Source of the DNA: DASZJY01 sp036260255
GTDB lineage: Bacteria; Actinomycetota; Acidimicrobiia; Acidimicrobiales; AC-14
NCBI GenBank assembly: GCA_036260255.1
Contig: DATAAF010000088.1
Location: 1 to 64,000 of the forward strand
Direction: 5' to 3'
Length of the DNA: 64,000 bases
Part shown: positions 7,632 through 16,214 of the stretch, piece by piece
How the letters are laid out: every line of letters begins with the position of its first letter
Numbering within the stretch: position 1 is the first letter of the stretch
Program-made: the position numbers and the translations under genes
The notes under the pieces: model-generated
Seen by the model: the letters and a program-made list of their open reading frames with translations, nothing else
Told to the model about the DNA's origin: nothing
Database searches by the model: none

Positions 7632-8285
7632 ATGATCTTCGCCCGCCGCGCCGCTCCCATGCCCACGGCCCAGACTGCGCTCCCCGGCCGGCCCGACCCC
7701 CTGCCCGTCCCGCCGGCCCATGCCGTCAACGGCCACCCGCTCCGCCCGCCGTTCCCCGACGGGATGGAGACGGCCCAGTTCGCCATGGGCTGCTTCTGGG
7801 GCGCCGAGCGGGTGTTCTGGCAGACCGACGGCGTGTACACCACCGCGGTCGGCTACGCCGGGGGGTACACACCCAACCCGACGTACGAGGAGGTCTGCAG
7901 CGGGCGCACCGGCCACGCCGAGACCGTCCTCGTCGTGTTCGACCCGGCGGTCGTCGGCTACGACGCTCTGCTCAAGCTCTTTTGGGAGAACCACGACCCG
8001 ACCCAGGGCATGCGTCAGGGGAACGACGTCGGCACGCAGTACCGGTCGGCCGTCTACTGGGCGTCCGAGGCCCAGCACGAGGCGGCCGTCCGCTCACGTG
8101 ACATGTTCGCCGAGCGTCTGTCCGCCGCCGGATACGGCCCCATCACGACCGAGATCGCCCCCGCCGGCCCCTTCTACTACGCCGAGGCGTACCACCAGCA
8201 GTACCTGGCCAAGAACCCCTACGGCTACTGCGGCCTGGGGGGCACCGGCGTGAGCTGCCCCATCGGGCTGGCCACGGCGGACTGA
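7632..8285 (+). CDS. msrA: Peptide methionine-S-sulfoxide reductase
   Basis: Repairs oxidised methionine in proteins by reducing the S-epimer of methionine sulfoxide. The active-site GCFWGAE is present with nucleophile Cys54. TTAVGYAGGYTPNPTYEEVCSG, GHAE, DPTQGMRQGNDVGTQYRS and AYHQQYLAKNPYGYC follow. A further Cys near the C-terminus (GVSCPIG) could serve as a resolving residue. 217 residues with an N-terminal extension of about 45. ATG at 7632 is 6 nt after a TAGCCT box (7620-7625). Confidence 0.95.
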   Translation: MIFARRAAPMPTAQTALPGRPDPLPVPPAHAVNGHPLRPPFPDGMETAQFAMGCFWGAERVFWQTDGVYTTAVGYAGGYTPNPTYEEVCSGRTGHAETVLVVFDPAVVGYDALLKLFWENHDPTQGMRQGNDVGTQYRSAVYWASEAQHEAAVRSRDMFAERLSAAGYGPITTEIAPAGPFYYAEAYHQQYLAKNPYGYCGLGGTGVSCPIGLATAD

Positions 8286-8340
8286 GAGAAAACCGGCCGA
8301 CGCCCGTCGGAGACAGCCCTCCTCGGACGACCATAAGGGC

Positions 8341-8865
8341 ATGACCGAGCCGTCGGCGGAGGTCCGAGACCGACGGGCGGAGGTGCTCGAGCTCTACGAC
8401 GCCTCCCTGTCCCACGTCTACGGCTACCTGCTGTCCCGCACCGGCCGGGCGTCACTGGCGGAGGAGCTCACCGCCGAGACGTTCCTCGCCGCCGTCGACG
8501 CCGCCCGACGCGACGACGCCCCCGTGCTCAGCGTCCCCTGGGTGCTCGGAGTGGCCCGCCACAAGCTTGTCGACCACTGGCGGCGCCAAGCCCGGGACGA
8601 CCGGAAGCTGCGGGCGCTGGCCGAGGACGCCCCGCCGCCGGAGGACCCGTGGGACGTGCGCCTCGACGTCGCCCGGGCCCGCCAGACCCTCGAGCGCCTG
8701 GGACCGCAGCACCGGGCGGTGCTGGCCCTCCGGTACCTCGACGACCTTCCCGTCGCCCAGGTGGCCGAGCTGCTCGACCGCACGCTGCACGCGACCGAGG
8801 CGCTGCTGGTGCGAGCCCGCACCGCCTTCCGGCGGGCTTACGGCGAGGAGTCGTGCGATGGCTGA
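8341..8865 (+). CDS. ECF-type RNA polymerase sigma factor
   Basis: 174 residues. Region 2 (about residues 20-85) includes LYDASLSHVYGYLLSRTG, AEELTAETFLAA and the -10-binding segment VPWVLGVARHKLVDHWRR. Region 4 (about 115-170) has LERLGPQHRAVLALRYLDDLPVAQVAELL with a helix-turn-helix. Start ATG at 8341. Its last codons overlap the start of the next gene by 8 nt (ATG at 8858 inside, TGA at 8863), so the two products are made in step. No classical anti-sigma gene is next to it; the coupled partner is the triple VOC protein. Confidence 0.9.
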   Translation: MTEPSAEVRDRRAEVLELYDASLSHVYGYLLSRTGRASLAEELTAETFLAAVDAARRDDAPVLSVPWVLGVARHKLVDHWRRQARDDRKLRALAEDAPPPEDPWDVRLDVARARQTLERLGPQHRAVLALRYLDDLPVAQVAELLDRTLHATEALLVRARTAFRRAYGEESCDG

Positions 8866-10099
8866 CCCGTTCGAGGCGCTGCACGCACCGGTCGTCCCGA
8901 CCGACCCCGCCCCCGACTTCGCCGCCCGGCTGCGCGCCCGCGTCGAGCAGGCCCTCGATGCGACCCGTCCTACGCCGCCCGCCGCCGAGGTCGCCGCCGT
9001 CGTCCCTTACCTCGCGGTGGCGGATGGGACCGGCGCGCTGGACTGGTACGGGGAAGCGTTCGGCGCCCGGCTGCGGGGCGACCCGATCCTCATGCCCGAC
9101 GGGCGCGTCGGCCATGCCGAGGTGGAGATCGAGGGGGGCGTCCTGATGCTCGCCGACGAGTACCCCGAGCTCGGCGTGGTCGCGCCCCGTCCCGGCCAGG
9201 GGGCGGCCGTCACCCTCCACCTCACCGTCCCCGACGTGGACGGCGCGACGGCGCGCGCGGTGGGCGCCGGGGCCACGCTCGAGCGCCCGCCGGCCGACCA
9301 TCCCTACGGGCGCAACGCCGTTGTGCGGGACCCGTTCGGCCACCGGTGGCTCCTCGCCTCCGCCCCCGCCCCCACCACCGCCGACGCCGGCGCCGGGCCC
9401 CGCCACGGGGACGTCGCCTACGTCTCCCTGTGGGTCCCCGACGTCGAGCGGGCGGCGACGTTCTTCTCGGCGGTGCTCGGGTGGACGTACGCCCCCGGCT
9501 CGGCCGGGCAGGGCAGGCAGGTGGTCGGCCGCTCGCCGAGCCACGGGCTGTGGGGCGGCCAGGCGCGCAGCACGCTGTTCCTGTGCCTCGCGGTCGACGA
9601 CCTCGACGAGGCGCTCGAGCGGGCGCGTGGAGCCGGTGGTCGGGCGGGCCCGCCTCGGCTGGAGCCGTACGGCCGGGTGGCCGACTGCGCCGACGACCAG
9701 GGCCTGCCGTTCGCCCTCCTCGAGGTACCGGGTGGTGCCACGGGCGGGGACGGGACGGCCGTCGGCGCGGGCAACGGAGACCTCGCCTACATCACCATCG
9801 AGGTGGTGGACTCGGCCCGCGCCCGCGCCTTCTTCGGGTCCGTCCTCGGCTGGCGGTTCAGCCCCGGGCACGCCGCCGACGGCTGGGCGGTGGAGGACGT
9901 GGTGCCCATGACGGGCATGGCGGGAGGGCACGACCGGCCGACCGTCGTCCCCATGTACAGGGTCGACGACATCGCCGTCGCCGTCGAGCGCGTCCGTGCG
10001 TCCGGCGGGCGCGCCACCGAACCCGAGCGCCAGCCGTACGGCCTCACGTCGACGTGCACCGACGACCAGGGAACGAGGTTCTACCTGGGCCAACTATGA
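8858..10099 (+). CDS. Triple glyoxalase (VOC) domain protein coupled to a sigma factor
   Basis: 413 residues. An N-terminal tail of about 40 residues (DPFEALHAPVVPTDPAPDFAAR followed by a basic helix) precedes three VOC domains: about residues 45-165, 185-290 and 305-413. The domains read VVPYLAVADGTGALDWYGEAFGA, DVAYVSLWVPDVERAATFF and DLAYITIEVVDSARARAFF. VOC domains bind metals and small electrophiles or antibiotics. The tail resembles that of proteins encoded right after ECF sigma factors, where it could contact the sigma factor; this is inference. Translational coupling suggests the pair forms one sensing unit. Enzyme activity is not predictable. Confidence 0.85.
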   Translation: MADPFEALHAPVVPTDPAPDFAARLRARVEQALDATRPTPPAAEVAAVVPYLAVADGTGALDWYGEAFGARLRGDPILMPDGRVGHAEVEIEGGVLMLADEYPELGVVAPRPGQGAAVTLHLTVPDVDGATARAVGAGATLERPPADHPYGRNAVVRDPFGHRWLLASAPAPTTADAGAGPRHGDVAYVSLWVPDVERAATFFSAVLGWTYAPGSAGQGRQVVGRSPSHGLWGGQARSTLFLCLAVDDLDEALERARGAGGRAGPPRLEPYGRVADCADDQGLPFALLEVPGGATGGDGTAVGAGNGDLAYITIEVVDSARARAFFGSVLGWRFSPGHAADGWAVEDVVPMTGMAGGHDRPTVVPMYRVDDIAVAVERVRASGGRATEPERQPYGLTSTCTDDQGTRFYLGQL

Positions 10100-10132
10100 T
10101 CAATCCGCGCATAGTGGTGGGAGGCTCGGGAC

Positions 10133-10435
10133 ATGGCCGAAGAAGGGCAGTGCACGGCGATCGTCGCCTACGAGGTCACGGCCGAGGACCGTGAGAAGTT
10201 CTTGAACGCCTGGAAGAAGGCGGACGACTACCTCAGGCAGCAGCCCGGCTACATCAGCAGCTCCCTGCACGAAGCGGCGTCGGCGAACCCCGACTTCCGC
10301 TTCGTGAACGTGGGCTGCTGGGCCAGCGCCGACGACTTCCGCAACGCGACCCAGAGCATCGGCTTCCGCGAGGCGTCGGGCTCGCTCGAGGCCTATCCGA
10401 TCCACGCCGCCGCCTACCAGGTCGTCGAGATCTGA
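10133..10435 (+). CDS. Antibiotic biosynthesis monooxygenase-fold (ABM) protein
   Basis: 100 residues forming one ferredoxin-like ABM domain: CTAIVAYEVTAEDREKFLNAW, then DYLRQQPGYISSSLHE and FRFVNVGCWASADDFRNA. Dimeric ABM proteins act as small monooxygenases or as haem-degrading or quinol-binding proteins; the substrate is unknown. It lies 33 nt after the triple VOC gene and could be its last operon member, ending at the hairpin at 10441. Confidence 0.82.
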   Translation: MAEEGQCTAIVAYEVTAEDREKFLNAWKKADDYLRQQPGYISSSLHEAASANPDFRFVNVGCWASADDFRNATQSIGFREASGSLEAYPIHAAAYQVVEI

Positions 10436-10440
10436 CGACC

Positions 10441-10466
10441 CGGCGCCCGCCGCAGGGCGGGCGCCG
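10441..10466 (+). terminator. Strong hairpin after the ABM gene
   Basis: An 11-bp perfect stem (CGGCGCCCGCC with GGCGGGCGCCG) closes a 4-nt loop 6 nt after the stop at 10435. No T-run follows. It marks the probable end of the sigma factor-VOC-ABM transcript. Confidence 0.65.
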
Positions 10467-10531
10467 ATGAGTTCTGGTCGTCCCGACCGTCGTCTTCGGT
10501 GGAGAGGTCATCACCCGAAAGGACGGTCATC

Positions 10532-11002
10532 ATGGGCAGGATCACGCCGTGTCTCTGGTTCGACACCGAGGCCGAGGAGGCGGCCACCTTCTACACCTCC
10601 GTCTTCCCCAACTCCCGGATCACCGGCGTCGCCCGCTACGGCAAGGCCGGCCCCCGGCCGGAGGGCATGGTGATGACGGTCAACTTCGAGCTCGACGGCC
10701 TGGAGTTCGTCGGCCTCAACGGCGGCCCCGAGTTCACCTTCGACGAGGCCATCTCGTTCCAGGTGAGCTGCCAGAGCCAGGCGGAGGTCGACGAGTACTG
10801 GGCCCGGCTCACAGACGGCGGCGAGGAGGGCCCCTGCGGGTGGCTCAAGGACAGGTACGGGGTGTCGTGGCAGATCATCCCCACCCGCCTCGTGGAGCTG
10901 CTCGACGACCCCGACCCCGACAGGTCCCAGCGGGCCATGACCGCCATGCTCGGCATGAAGAAGATCGACGTGGCGGCCCTGGAGCTGGCGGCGGCAGGGT
11001 GA
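10532..11002 (+). CDS. VOC family protein, PhnB/3-dmu-9_3-mt type
   Basis: 156 residues. It begins RITPCLWFDTEAEEAATFYTSVFPNS and continues with GMVMTVNFELDGLEFVGLNGGPEF, the signature of the PhnB-like branch of the glyoxalase fold. The C-terminal part reads YGVSWQIIPTRL, then LLDDPDPDRSQRAMTAMLGMKKID. Function in this branch is generally undetermined. ATG at 10532 has an AAAGGA ribosome site at 10518-10523, unlike the leaderless neighbours. Confidence 0.87.
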   Translation: MGRITPCLWFDTEAEEAATFYTSVFPNSRITGVARYGKAGPRPEGMVMTVNFELDGLEFVGLNGGPEFTFDEAISFQVSCQSQAEVDEYWARLTDGGEEGPCGWLKDRYGVSWQIIPTRLVELLDDPDPDRSQRAMTAMLGMKKIDVAALELAAAG

Positions 11003-11185
11003 CGGCTAGGGCCTATTGCTTGTAGCCCTCGACGACCGTTGCGGGTCGGACGGCGGCTTCGTCGGGGTCCTGCCTGCTGGCCCGGCGGGCCCGGCGATCG
11101 TCGCGCGCGCCGAGCGTCCGGAATAGTGGATATGTCATCCATGTTTGACCGTGTGTCCACTCCGACTACGTCCCGAGGGGGACCG

Positions 11186-11698
11186 ATGGCCTTCTCACCG
11201 GTCAGGCTCAACCACGCCGTCCTGTTCGTCGCCGACCTCGAGCGCTCGGTGCGCTTCTACTGCGACACCTTCGGCATGGAGGTGATCGCCCGCGAGCCGC
11301 GGGCGAACGCCGCCTTCCTGCGCCTACCGCGCTCGGGCAACCACCACGACCTCGGGCTCTTCGGCGTGGGGACCGCCGGGGGCCCCAAGCGCCGAGGGGC
11401 GATCGGCCTCTACCACCTGGCCTGGCAGGTCGACACCATCGACGAGCTGGCCGAAGCCCGCCGGGCGTTGCTCGACGCCGGGGCCTACACCGGCGAGTCC
11501 AGCCACGGCGCCACCAAGAGCATCTACGGCACCGATCCCGACGGCAACGAGTTCGAGATCATGTGGATGCTGCCCCGCGAGGAGTGGGGCGCCTACGAGC
11601 ACACCGCCCCGATCGACCGCCTCGACCTGGCCGCCGAGCTGCGCCGCTGGTCGGGTGTCCCCACCGCCGGGCAGATCGCTGCCGAAGCGCCGTCCTAA
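11186..11698 (+). CDS. VOC family protein (extradiol-dioxygenase-like)
   Basis: 170 residues. The VOC domain opens with RLNHAVLFVADLERSVRFYCDTFGMEV and closes with IYGTDPDGNEFEIMW. The metal positions of the family (a His near the start and a Glu at the FEIMW end) are kept, with a further His in YHLAWQVD. It resembles catechol-2,3-dioxygenase-type or glyoxalase enzymes. ATG at 11186 with GAGGGG at 11175-11180. It meets the convergent hypothetical gene with a 4-nt overlap. Confidence 0.85.
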   Translation: MAFSPVRLNHAVLFVADLERSVRFYCDTFGMEVIAREPRANAAFLRLPRSGNHHDLGLFGVGTAGGPKRRGAIGLYHLAWQVDTIDELAEARRALLDAGAYTGESSHGATKSIYGTDPDGNEFEIMWMLPREEWGAYEHTAPIDRLDLAAELRRWSGVPTAGQIAAEAPS

Positions 11699-12153
11699 GG
11701 CCGGAGCGCGGCCAGGCGCTGCTCGACGCCGTCGGCCAGACGGGCGAGGAGCCGCATCTCCTCGCGACCGGGCACCTCGGCCGCCAACTGGCGCACGTCG
11801 GCCAAGAGCCTCTCCAGGTCGGCGACCAGCAGTCCGACCAGGGCGGACTGGTCGCCGTGCGCCTGCCCGGCGAGGTTCGGGGGGTGGCGCCCGGACGGGC
11901 TGACGACGAGCGGCGACCGTCCCTCGATGCGGGCCTCGGCGTTGGCGACCTCGGCCGCCTGCTCCACGAGGAAACCCTGCAGCGCGTCGAGGGCGCGGCG
12001 CTGCTCGACGTCGGAGACCGACCACACCGCCTGCGTGGTCTCCTGGATGGCGGTGACGAGCTCGTCAAGGGCGACGCCCAGGGCTCGGTCGACTTCGGCG
12101 TCGTCGGGCTGTGCGCCGGACTGCGTCGGTTGCTGGCTGTGCTGACCGGTCAT
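11695..12153 (-). CDS. Hypothetical helical protein
   Basis: 152 residues, not recognised. After a polar N-terminus (about 20 residues) it is rich in Ala, Leu and Glu with long heptad-like stretches: ALGVALDELVTAIQETTQAVW, then ALDALQGFLVEQAAEVANAEARIEG, then a C-terminal helix. This suggests an all-helical, possibly coiled-coil, soluble protein. Its ATG at 12153 overlaps the stop of the LLM oxidoreductase by 4 nt (ATGA-type), so the two are cotranscribed. Confidence 0.6.
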   Translation of the reverse strand: MTGQHSQQPTQSGAQPDDAEVDRALGVALDELVTAIQETTQAVWSVSDVEQRRALDALQGFLVEQAAEVANAEARIEGRSPLVVSPSGRHPPNLAGQAHGDQSALVGLLVADLERLLADVRQLAAEVPGREEMRLLARLADGVEQRLAALRP

Positions 12154-13136
12154 GCCGAGCTCCTATGGTGCTGACCGCCGGCGAGTGTTGTGAGCTGCTC
12201 CCGCGCCAGAGGGGCCACCTGGCCGCCGAAGAGCTCGATGCTCGACAGCAGCTGCTCGTGGGGCAGCGTCCCCGCGCTGTACTTCATGTCGAAGCGGGAC
12301 AACCCGAGCCCGGTGGCAACCTTGACGACCTTGGCGGCGACGGTCGCCGGCGAGCCGACGAACAGGGCGCCGTCCGGCCCGCACAGGTGGTCGAACTGCG
12401 CTCTCGTCAGGGGCGGCCACCCCCGCTCCCGGCCGATGCGGCCGTGCATGGCGGCGTGGTGCGGCCAGAGCTCCTCGCGCGCCTGCTCGTCGGTCTCGGC
12501 CACATGGCCCGGGCAGTGGGCCGCCACCGGTTGGCGCGGCTTCCCGAACTGCTGAAGCGCCCGGTGGTACAGCTCGACCAGTGGCGCGAACCGGAGCGGC
12601 TCGCCGCCGATGATGGCCAGGGTGAGCGGGAGGCCATGGCGCGCCGCTCGGACCACGGACTGGGGGCTGCCGCCGACGCCGACCCACGTGCGCAACCGTC
12701 CCGACTCCACCGGCGGGAAGACGCGCTGGCCCTCGAGGGGCGGGCGAGTCCGACCGGCCCAATGGACCGGCTCCTGCTCGAGCAGCGCGACGAAGAGCTC
12801 GAGCTTCTCCTCGAAGAGCACCTCGTAGTCCTCCAGCTTGTAGCCGAAGAGCGGGAAGGACTCGATGAACGACCCCCGTCCGAGGATCACCTCGGCACGC
12901 CCGTTCGAGACCGCGTCGAGCGTCGCGAAGCGCTCGAAGACGCGCACCGGGTCGTCGGAGCTGAGCACCGTCACCGCCGATCCCAGGCGGATCCTCGAGG
13001 TGCGGCCGGCGATGGCGGCGAGCACGACCTCCGGTGCCGACACCGCGAAGTCGGCGCGGTGGTGCTCGCCGACCGCGAAGAAGTCCAGCCCCATCTCCTC
13101 GGCGAGAACGGCCTCGGCGACCACGTTGCGGATCAC
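12150..13136 (-). CDS. LLM-class flavin-dependent oxidoreductase, N-terminus unclear
   Basis: Luciferase-like monooxygenase fold using reduced flavin. From GTG at 13136 the protein reads VVAEAVLAEEMGLDFFAVGEHHRADF, then ISRIRLGSAVTVL-like and VFERFATLDAVSNGRAEVILGRGSF, all family hallmarks. In-frame codons upstream encode the expected first strand (ELELGLDTFGD, starting about 13211) with no ATG, GTG, TTG or CTG ahead of it before a stop. So either the gene uses a rare start, a frameshift separates it from the ATG at 13225 or 13254, or the shortened form is real. 328 residues from the GTG. Confidence 0.8.
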   Translation of the reverse strand: MIRNVVAEAVLAEEMGLDFFAVGEHHRADFAVSAPEVVLAAIAGRTSRIRLGSAVTVLSSDDPVRVFERFATLDAVSNGRAEVILGRGSFIESFPLFGYKLEDYEVLFEEKLELFVALLEQEPVHWAGRTRPPLEGQRVFPPVESGRLRTWVGVGGSPQSVVRAARHGLPLTLAIIGGEPLRFAPLVELYHRALQQFGKPRQPVAAHCPGHVAETDEQAREELWPHHAAMHGRIGRERGWPPLTRAQFDHLCGPDGALFVGSPATVAAKVVKVATGLGLSRFDMKYSAGTLPHEQLLSSIELFGGQVAPLAREQLTTLAGGQHHRSSA

Positions 13137-13357
13137 GTGGGCATGGGGCAGCAGCCGGCCACCGGCGTCGACCGAGACGTCGCCGAAGGTGTCGAGGCCG
13201 AGCTCGAGCTCGGAGGACGTGACATCGACGGTGGTGCGGCGAGCGATTCCTCATTGTGCTACCTCGACCGGGCTTCGAGGGCCCCGGGAGTATCCTCGGA
13301 CCGAGAGAACGGCTCGCTCGGCTCGAAACAGGGCGGCGAGACGCTGAGGAGGGCGAG

Positions 13358-15454
13358 GTGACGGCGCCGTCTGACGACCCTCGTGCCGCCCGGCCCGGGC
13401 GGGCACGACCCCGAGAGCAGCGAGACCAGGCAGGTGCCGACAGGAGCGGCGGGCGCCGACCCTGGCGGGTCGAGGGCGCACGTCCCGACGGCGCCGCGGG
13501 GGGAACGATCAAGCCGGGAAGGCGTCGCCAGCCGTCGTTCTGGGCCGTGGTGGCGGCCATGTTCCTCGTCAACTGGTTCCTGTCCGCCTGGCTCCTCGCC
13601 GAGCCCTCTCGAACGGAGATCCCTTACACCTTCTTCCGGGACCAGGTCGAGGCGGGCAGGGTCGCCGAGATCACCTCGACCGAGGACGCCATCGAAGGTC
13701 GTTTCCGGGAGGAGGTGAAGTACCCGCCGGGGAAGGACGGCGAGGCGGTGACCCGGTTCAGCACACACCGGCCGTCGTTCGCCGAGGACGACCTCTTCCG
13801 CCTCTTGGACGACAAGGGGGTGGAGGTCAACGCCCGGCCGACGCCCGGGCCGTCTGTGCTGGAGCGCCTGCTCGTGGGCTTCGGCCCGACGCTCCTCCTG
13901 CTCGGCCTCTTCTTCCTGATGGCCCGCCGGGTGGGCGGGACGGCCGGCCTGGGCGGTTTCGGCTCCTCCCGGGCGCAGCGGTACGAGCCTGAGGCGGGCC
14001 GGCGGGTCGGGTTCGCCGACGTGGCCGGTATCGACGATGTCGAGGAGGAGGTCGCCGAGATCGTGGACTTCCTCCGCCATCCCGATCGCTACCTGCGACT
14101 GGGGGCGACCGTGCCGAAGGGCGTCCTCCTGGCCGGCCCGCCGGGGACGGGGAAGACGCTCCTGGCCCGGGCGCTCGCCGGTGAGGCGAACGTCCCCTTC
14201 TACTCGGTGTCCGCCTCCGAGTTCATCGAGATGATCGTGGGCGTCGGCGCCAGCCGGGTGCGGGACCTGTTCGAGCAGGCCAAGAAGGACGCCCCGGCGA
14301 TCATCTTCATCGACGAGCTCGACTCCATCGGCCGGGCGCGGGGCGGGCCGACCAGCGTCGGCGGGCACGACGAGCGTGAGCAGACGCTGAACCAGATCCT
14401 CACCGAGATGGACGGCTTCGACGGCACCGAAGGCGTCGTGGTCCTGGGTGCGACCAACCGGCCCGAGGTTCTCGACCCCGCCCTGCTTCGGCCGGGGCGG
14501 TTCGACCGGCGGCTGACGATCAGCCCACCGGACCAGGAGGGGCGGCGCCAGATCCTCGCCGTGCACGTCCGCGGGGTGCCGCTGGCCGACGAGGTGGACC
14601 TCTCGACGGTGGCAGCCATGACGCCGGGGATGGTCGGCGCCGAGTTGAAGAACCTCGTAAACGAGGCGGCGATCCTCGCCGCCCGCCGCGGGCGGGAGCG
14701 GGTCCAGCTGTCGGACTTCAACGACGCCCTCGAGAAGATCGTGCTCGGGACGGCCCGACGGGTCGTCCTCTCGCCCGAGGACCGTCGCCGGACGGCGTAC
14801 CACGAGGCCGGCCACGCCCTCGTCGGCATGCTCACGCCGGGGGCCGACCCCGTGCGCAAGATCTCCATCGTCCCCCGCGGCCACGCCCTCGGGGTCACCT
14901 TCCAGAGCCCCGAGGCCGACCGCTACGGGTACTCGGCCAGCTACCTCCTCGGGCGCATCGCCGGCGCCCTGGGAGGCCGGGCCGCCGAGCAACTGGTCTA
15001 CGGCGAGGTGACCACAGGAGCCGAGAGCGACATCGAGCAGGCGACCAAGATCGCCAGGCAGATGGTCGGTCGGTGGGGCATGTCGTCGGCGGTCGGCCCG
15101 GTGTCGCTCCTGCCCGGCCCGGGCGAGCAGCCGACGCTGGGCTTCGACGGCAACGAGCCCGGGCCGGGCACGCGTGAGCGTCTCGACGCCGAGGTGCGAC
15201 GGCTCCTCGAGGAAGGGAACGAGCGCGCCCGCCAGACCCTCGCCGAGAACCGGTCGAGCCTCGAGAGCCTCGTCGCGGCGTTGCTGGAAGCAGAGACGCT
15301 CGACGCCGACGAGGCCTACCGGGTGGCGGGCATCCCCCGCACCGTCGACGGCCGAGCGAGGGCACTGGGCCAGACAGCTCGCGGGGAGGCCGGCGGGGAC
15401 GGAGCGGGCTCCAGCGACGAACAGGACGCGCGACTACAAGGGGGAGTGCCCTGA
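13358..15454 (+). CDS. ftsH: ATP-dependent zinc metalloprotease FtsH
   Basis: Membrane-bound AAA+ protease that extracts and degrades membrane and regulatory proteins. Order: a basic cytosolic N-terminus, TM1 (about residues 61-81), an extracytoplasmic domain, TM2 (about 172-192), the AAA module and the peptidase. Walker A GPPGTGKT lies at 260-267. Walker B IIFIDELD, the RPGRFDR finger and the zinc site HEAGH (from 482) are all present. GTG at 13358 has a strong GAGGAGG site at 13346-13352; the frame is open from 13256 but that is unlikely. 698 residues. It is divergent from the LLM gene and followed by a rhodanese-CBS gene. Confidence 0.95.
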   Translation: MTAPSDDPRAARPGRARPREQRDQAGADRSGGRRPWRVEGARPDGAAGGTIKPGRRRQPSFWAVVAAMFLVNWFLSAWLLAEPSRTEIPYTFFRDQVEAGRVAEITSTEDAIEGRFREEVKYPPGKDGEAVTRFSTHRPSFAEDDLFRLLDDKGVEVNARPTPGPSVLERLLVGFGPTLLLLGLFFLMARRVGGTAGLGGFGSSRAQRYEPEAGRRVGFADVAGIDDVEEEVAEIVDFLRHPDRYLRLGATVPKGVLLAGPPGTGKTLLARALAGEANVPFYSVSASEFIEMIVGVGASRVRDLFEQAKKDAPAIIFIDELDSIGRARGGPTSVGGHDEREQTLNQILTEMDGFDGTEGVVVLGATNRPEVLDPALLRPGRFDRRLTISPPDQEGRRQILAVHVRGVPLADEVDLSTVAAMTPGMVGAELKNLVNEAAILAARRGRERVQLSDFNDALEKIVLGTARRVVLSPEDRRRTAYHEAGHALVGMLTPGADPVRKISIVPRGHALGVTFQSPEADRYGYSASYLLGRIAGALGGRAAEQLVYGEVTTGAESDIEQATKIARQMVGRWGMSSAVGPVSLLPGPGEQPTLGFDGNEPGPGTRERLDAEVRRLLEEGNERARQTLAENRSSLESLVAALLEAETLDADEAYRVAGIPRTVDGRARALGQTARGEAGGDGAGSSDEQDARLQGGVP

Positions 15455-15521
15455 GCGCCGCCGACGGCGGCGCCCCCAGCTGACAAACCGCCGCCGACCC
15501 CGGGTCGGAGAGGGAGGCACG

Positions 15522-16214
15522 ATGCGAGACCTTGAGCGCCGAGGCGTGCAGGACCTGATGGCGAAGGGGGCACAGCTCGTGGAGGTCCTGCCCCGCGACG
15601 AGTTCGAGGACGAGCACCTCCCCGGCGCCGTCAACATCCCGTTGGCGAAGATCGAGAGCGACGCGGCGACGATGCTCGACAAGAACTCGCCGGTGGTCCT
15701 CTACTGCTGGGACTCGGCCTGAGACCTCAGCCCACGAGCCGCGTGGCGGCTCGAGAGCCTCGGCTTCACGGAGGTCTACGACTACACCCACGGCAAGCTG
15801 GACTGGATGGCGGCGGGGCTTCCCACCGAGGGGGCGGAGGCCGGCCGCCCGCGGGCGGGCGACGTCGCCCGCCGCGACGTGCCGACGTGCGCCCCGGGCG
15901 AGAGCATGGCCGAGGTCCGCCAACGGGTCGCCGCCGCCGGGTGGGACGCGTGCGTGGTGGTCAACGACGAGCGCGTCGTCTTCGGCCTCATGCGGAAGAA
16001 CGAGCTGGGCAAGGGGGGCGACGGGCCTGCGAAGGCGGCGATGCGACCGGGCCCCAGCACCTTCCGGCCCCACGTCCCCATCGAGGAGATGGCGCACTAC
16101 ATGATCGAGCACGAGTTGCCGTCCTCCCCGATCACGACGTCCGACGGCCGCCTGGTGGGGCTGCTCACCGTCGAGGACGCCGCCCGCGTCGCCCACGAGC
16201 AGCACGCCCGATGA
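15522..16214 (+). CDS. Rhodanese-CBS protein with in-frame TGA (candidate selenoprotein)
   Basis: The frame runs from ATG 15522 (AGGGAGG site at 15511-15517) to TGA 16212-16214 with one internal TGA at 15720-15722, codon 67. Before it: a rhodanese half (LVEVLPRDEFEDEHLPGAVNIP, then VVLYCWDSA with Cys62). After it, in the same frame: DLSPRAAWRLESLGFTEVYDY, which completes the rhodanese domain, then a CBS pair (about residues 105-230) ending LVGLLTVEDAARVAHEQHAR. Recalled homologues carry Cys at the TGA position; I could not verify this. Reading TGA as selenocysteine gives C-x4-U in the active-site loop and 230 residues. A 7-bp hairpin follows at 15735-15753. A nonsense mutation or sequence error is the alternative. 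Confidence 0.7.
15735..15753 (+). promoter_or_regulatory. Candidate bacterial SECIS hairpin
   Basis: CGAGCCG pairs perfectly with CGGCTCG around loop CGTGG. The stem starts 13 nt after the internal TGA and the loop lies 20 nt after it. A guanine occupies the second loop position, as in the published bacterial SECIS consensus. GC-rich DNA makes chance hairpins common, so this supports but does not prove recoding. Confidence 0.45.

Noticed and set aside
13256..13357. Upstream start of ftsH at 13256
   Set aside because: The added N-terminus is not protein-like and the GTG at 13358 has a near-perfect ribosome site.
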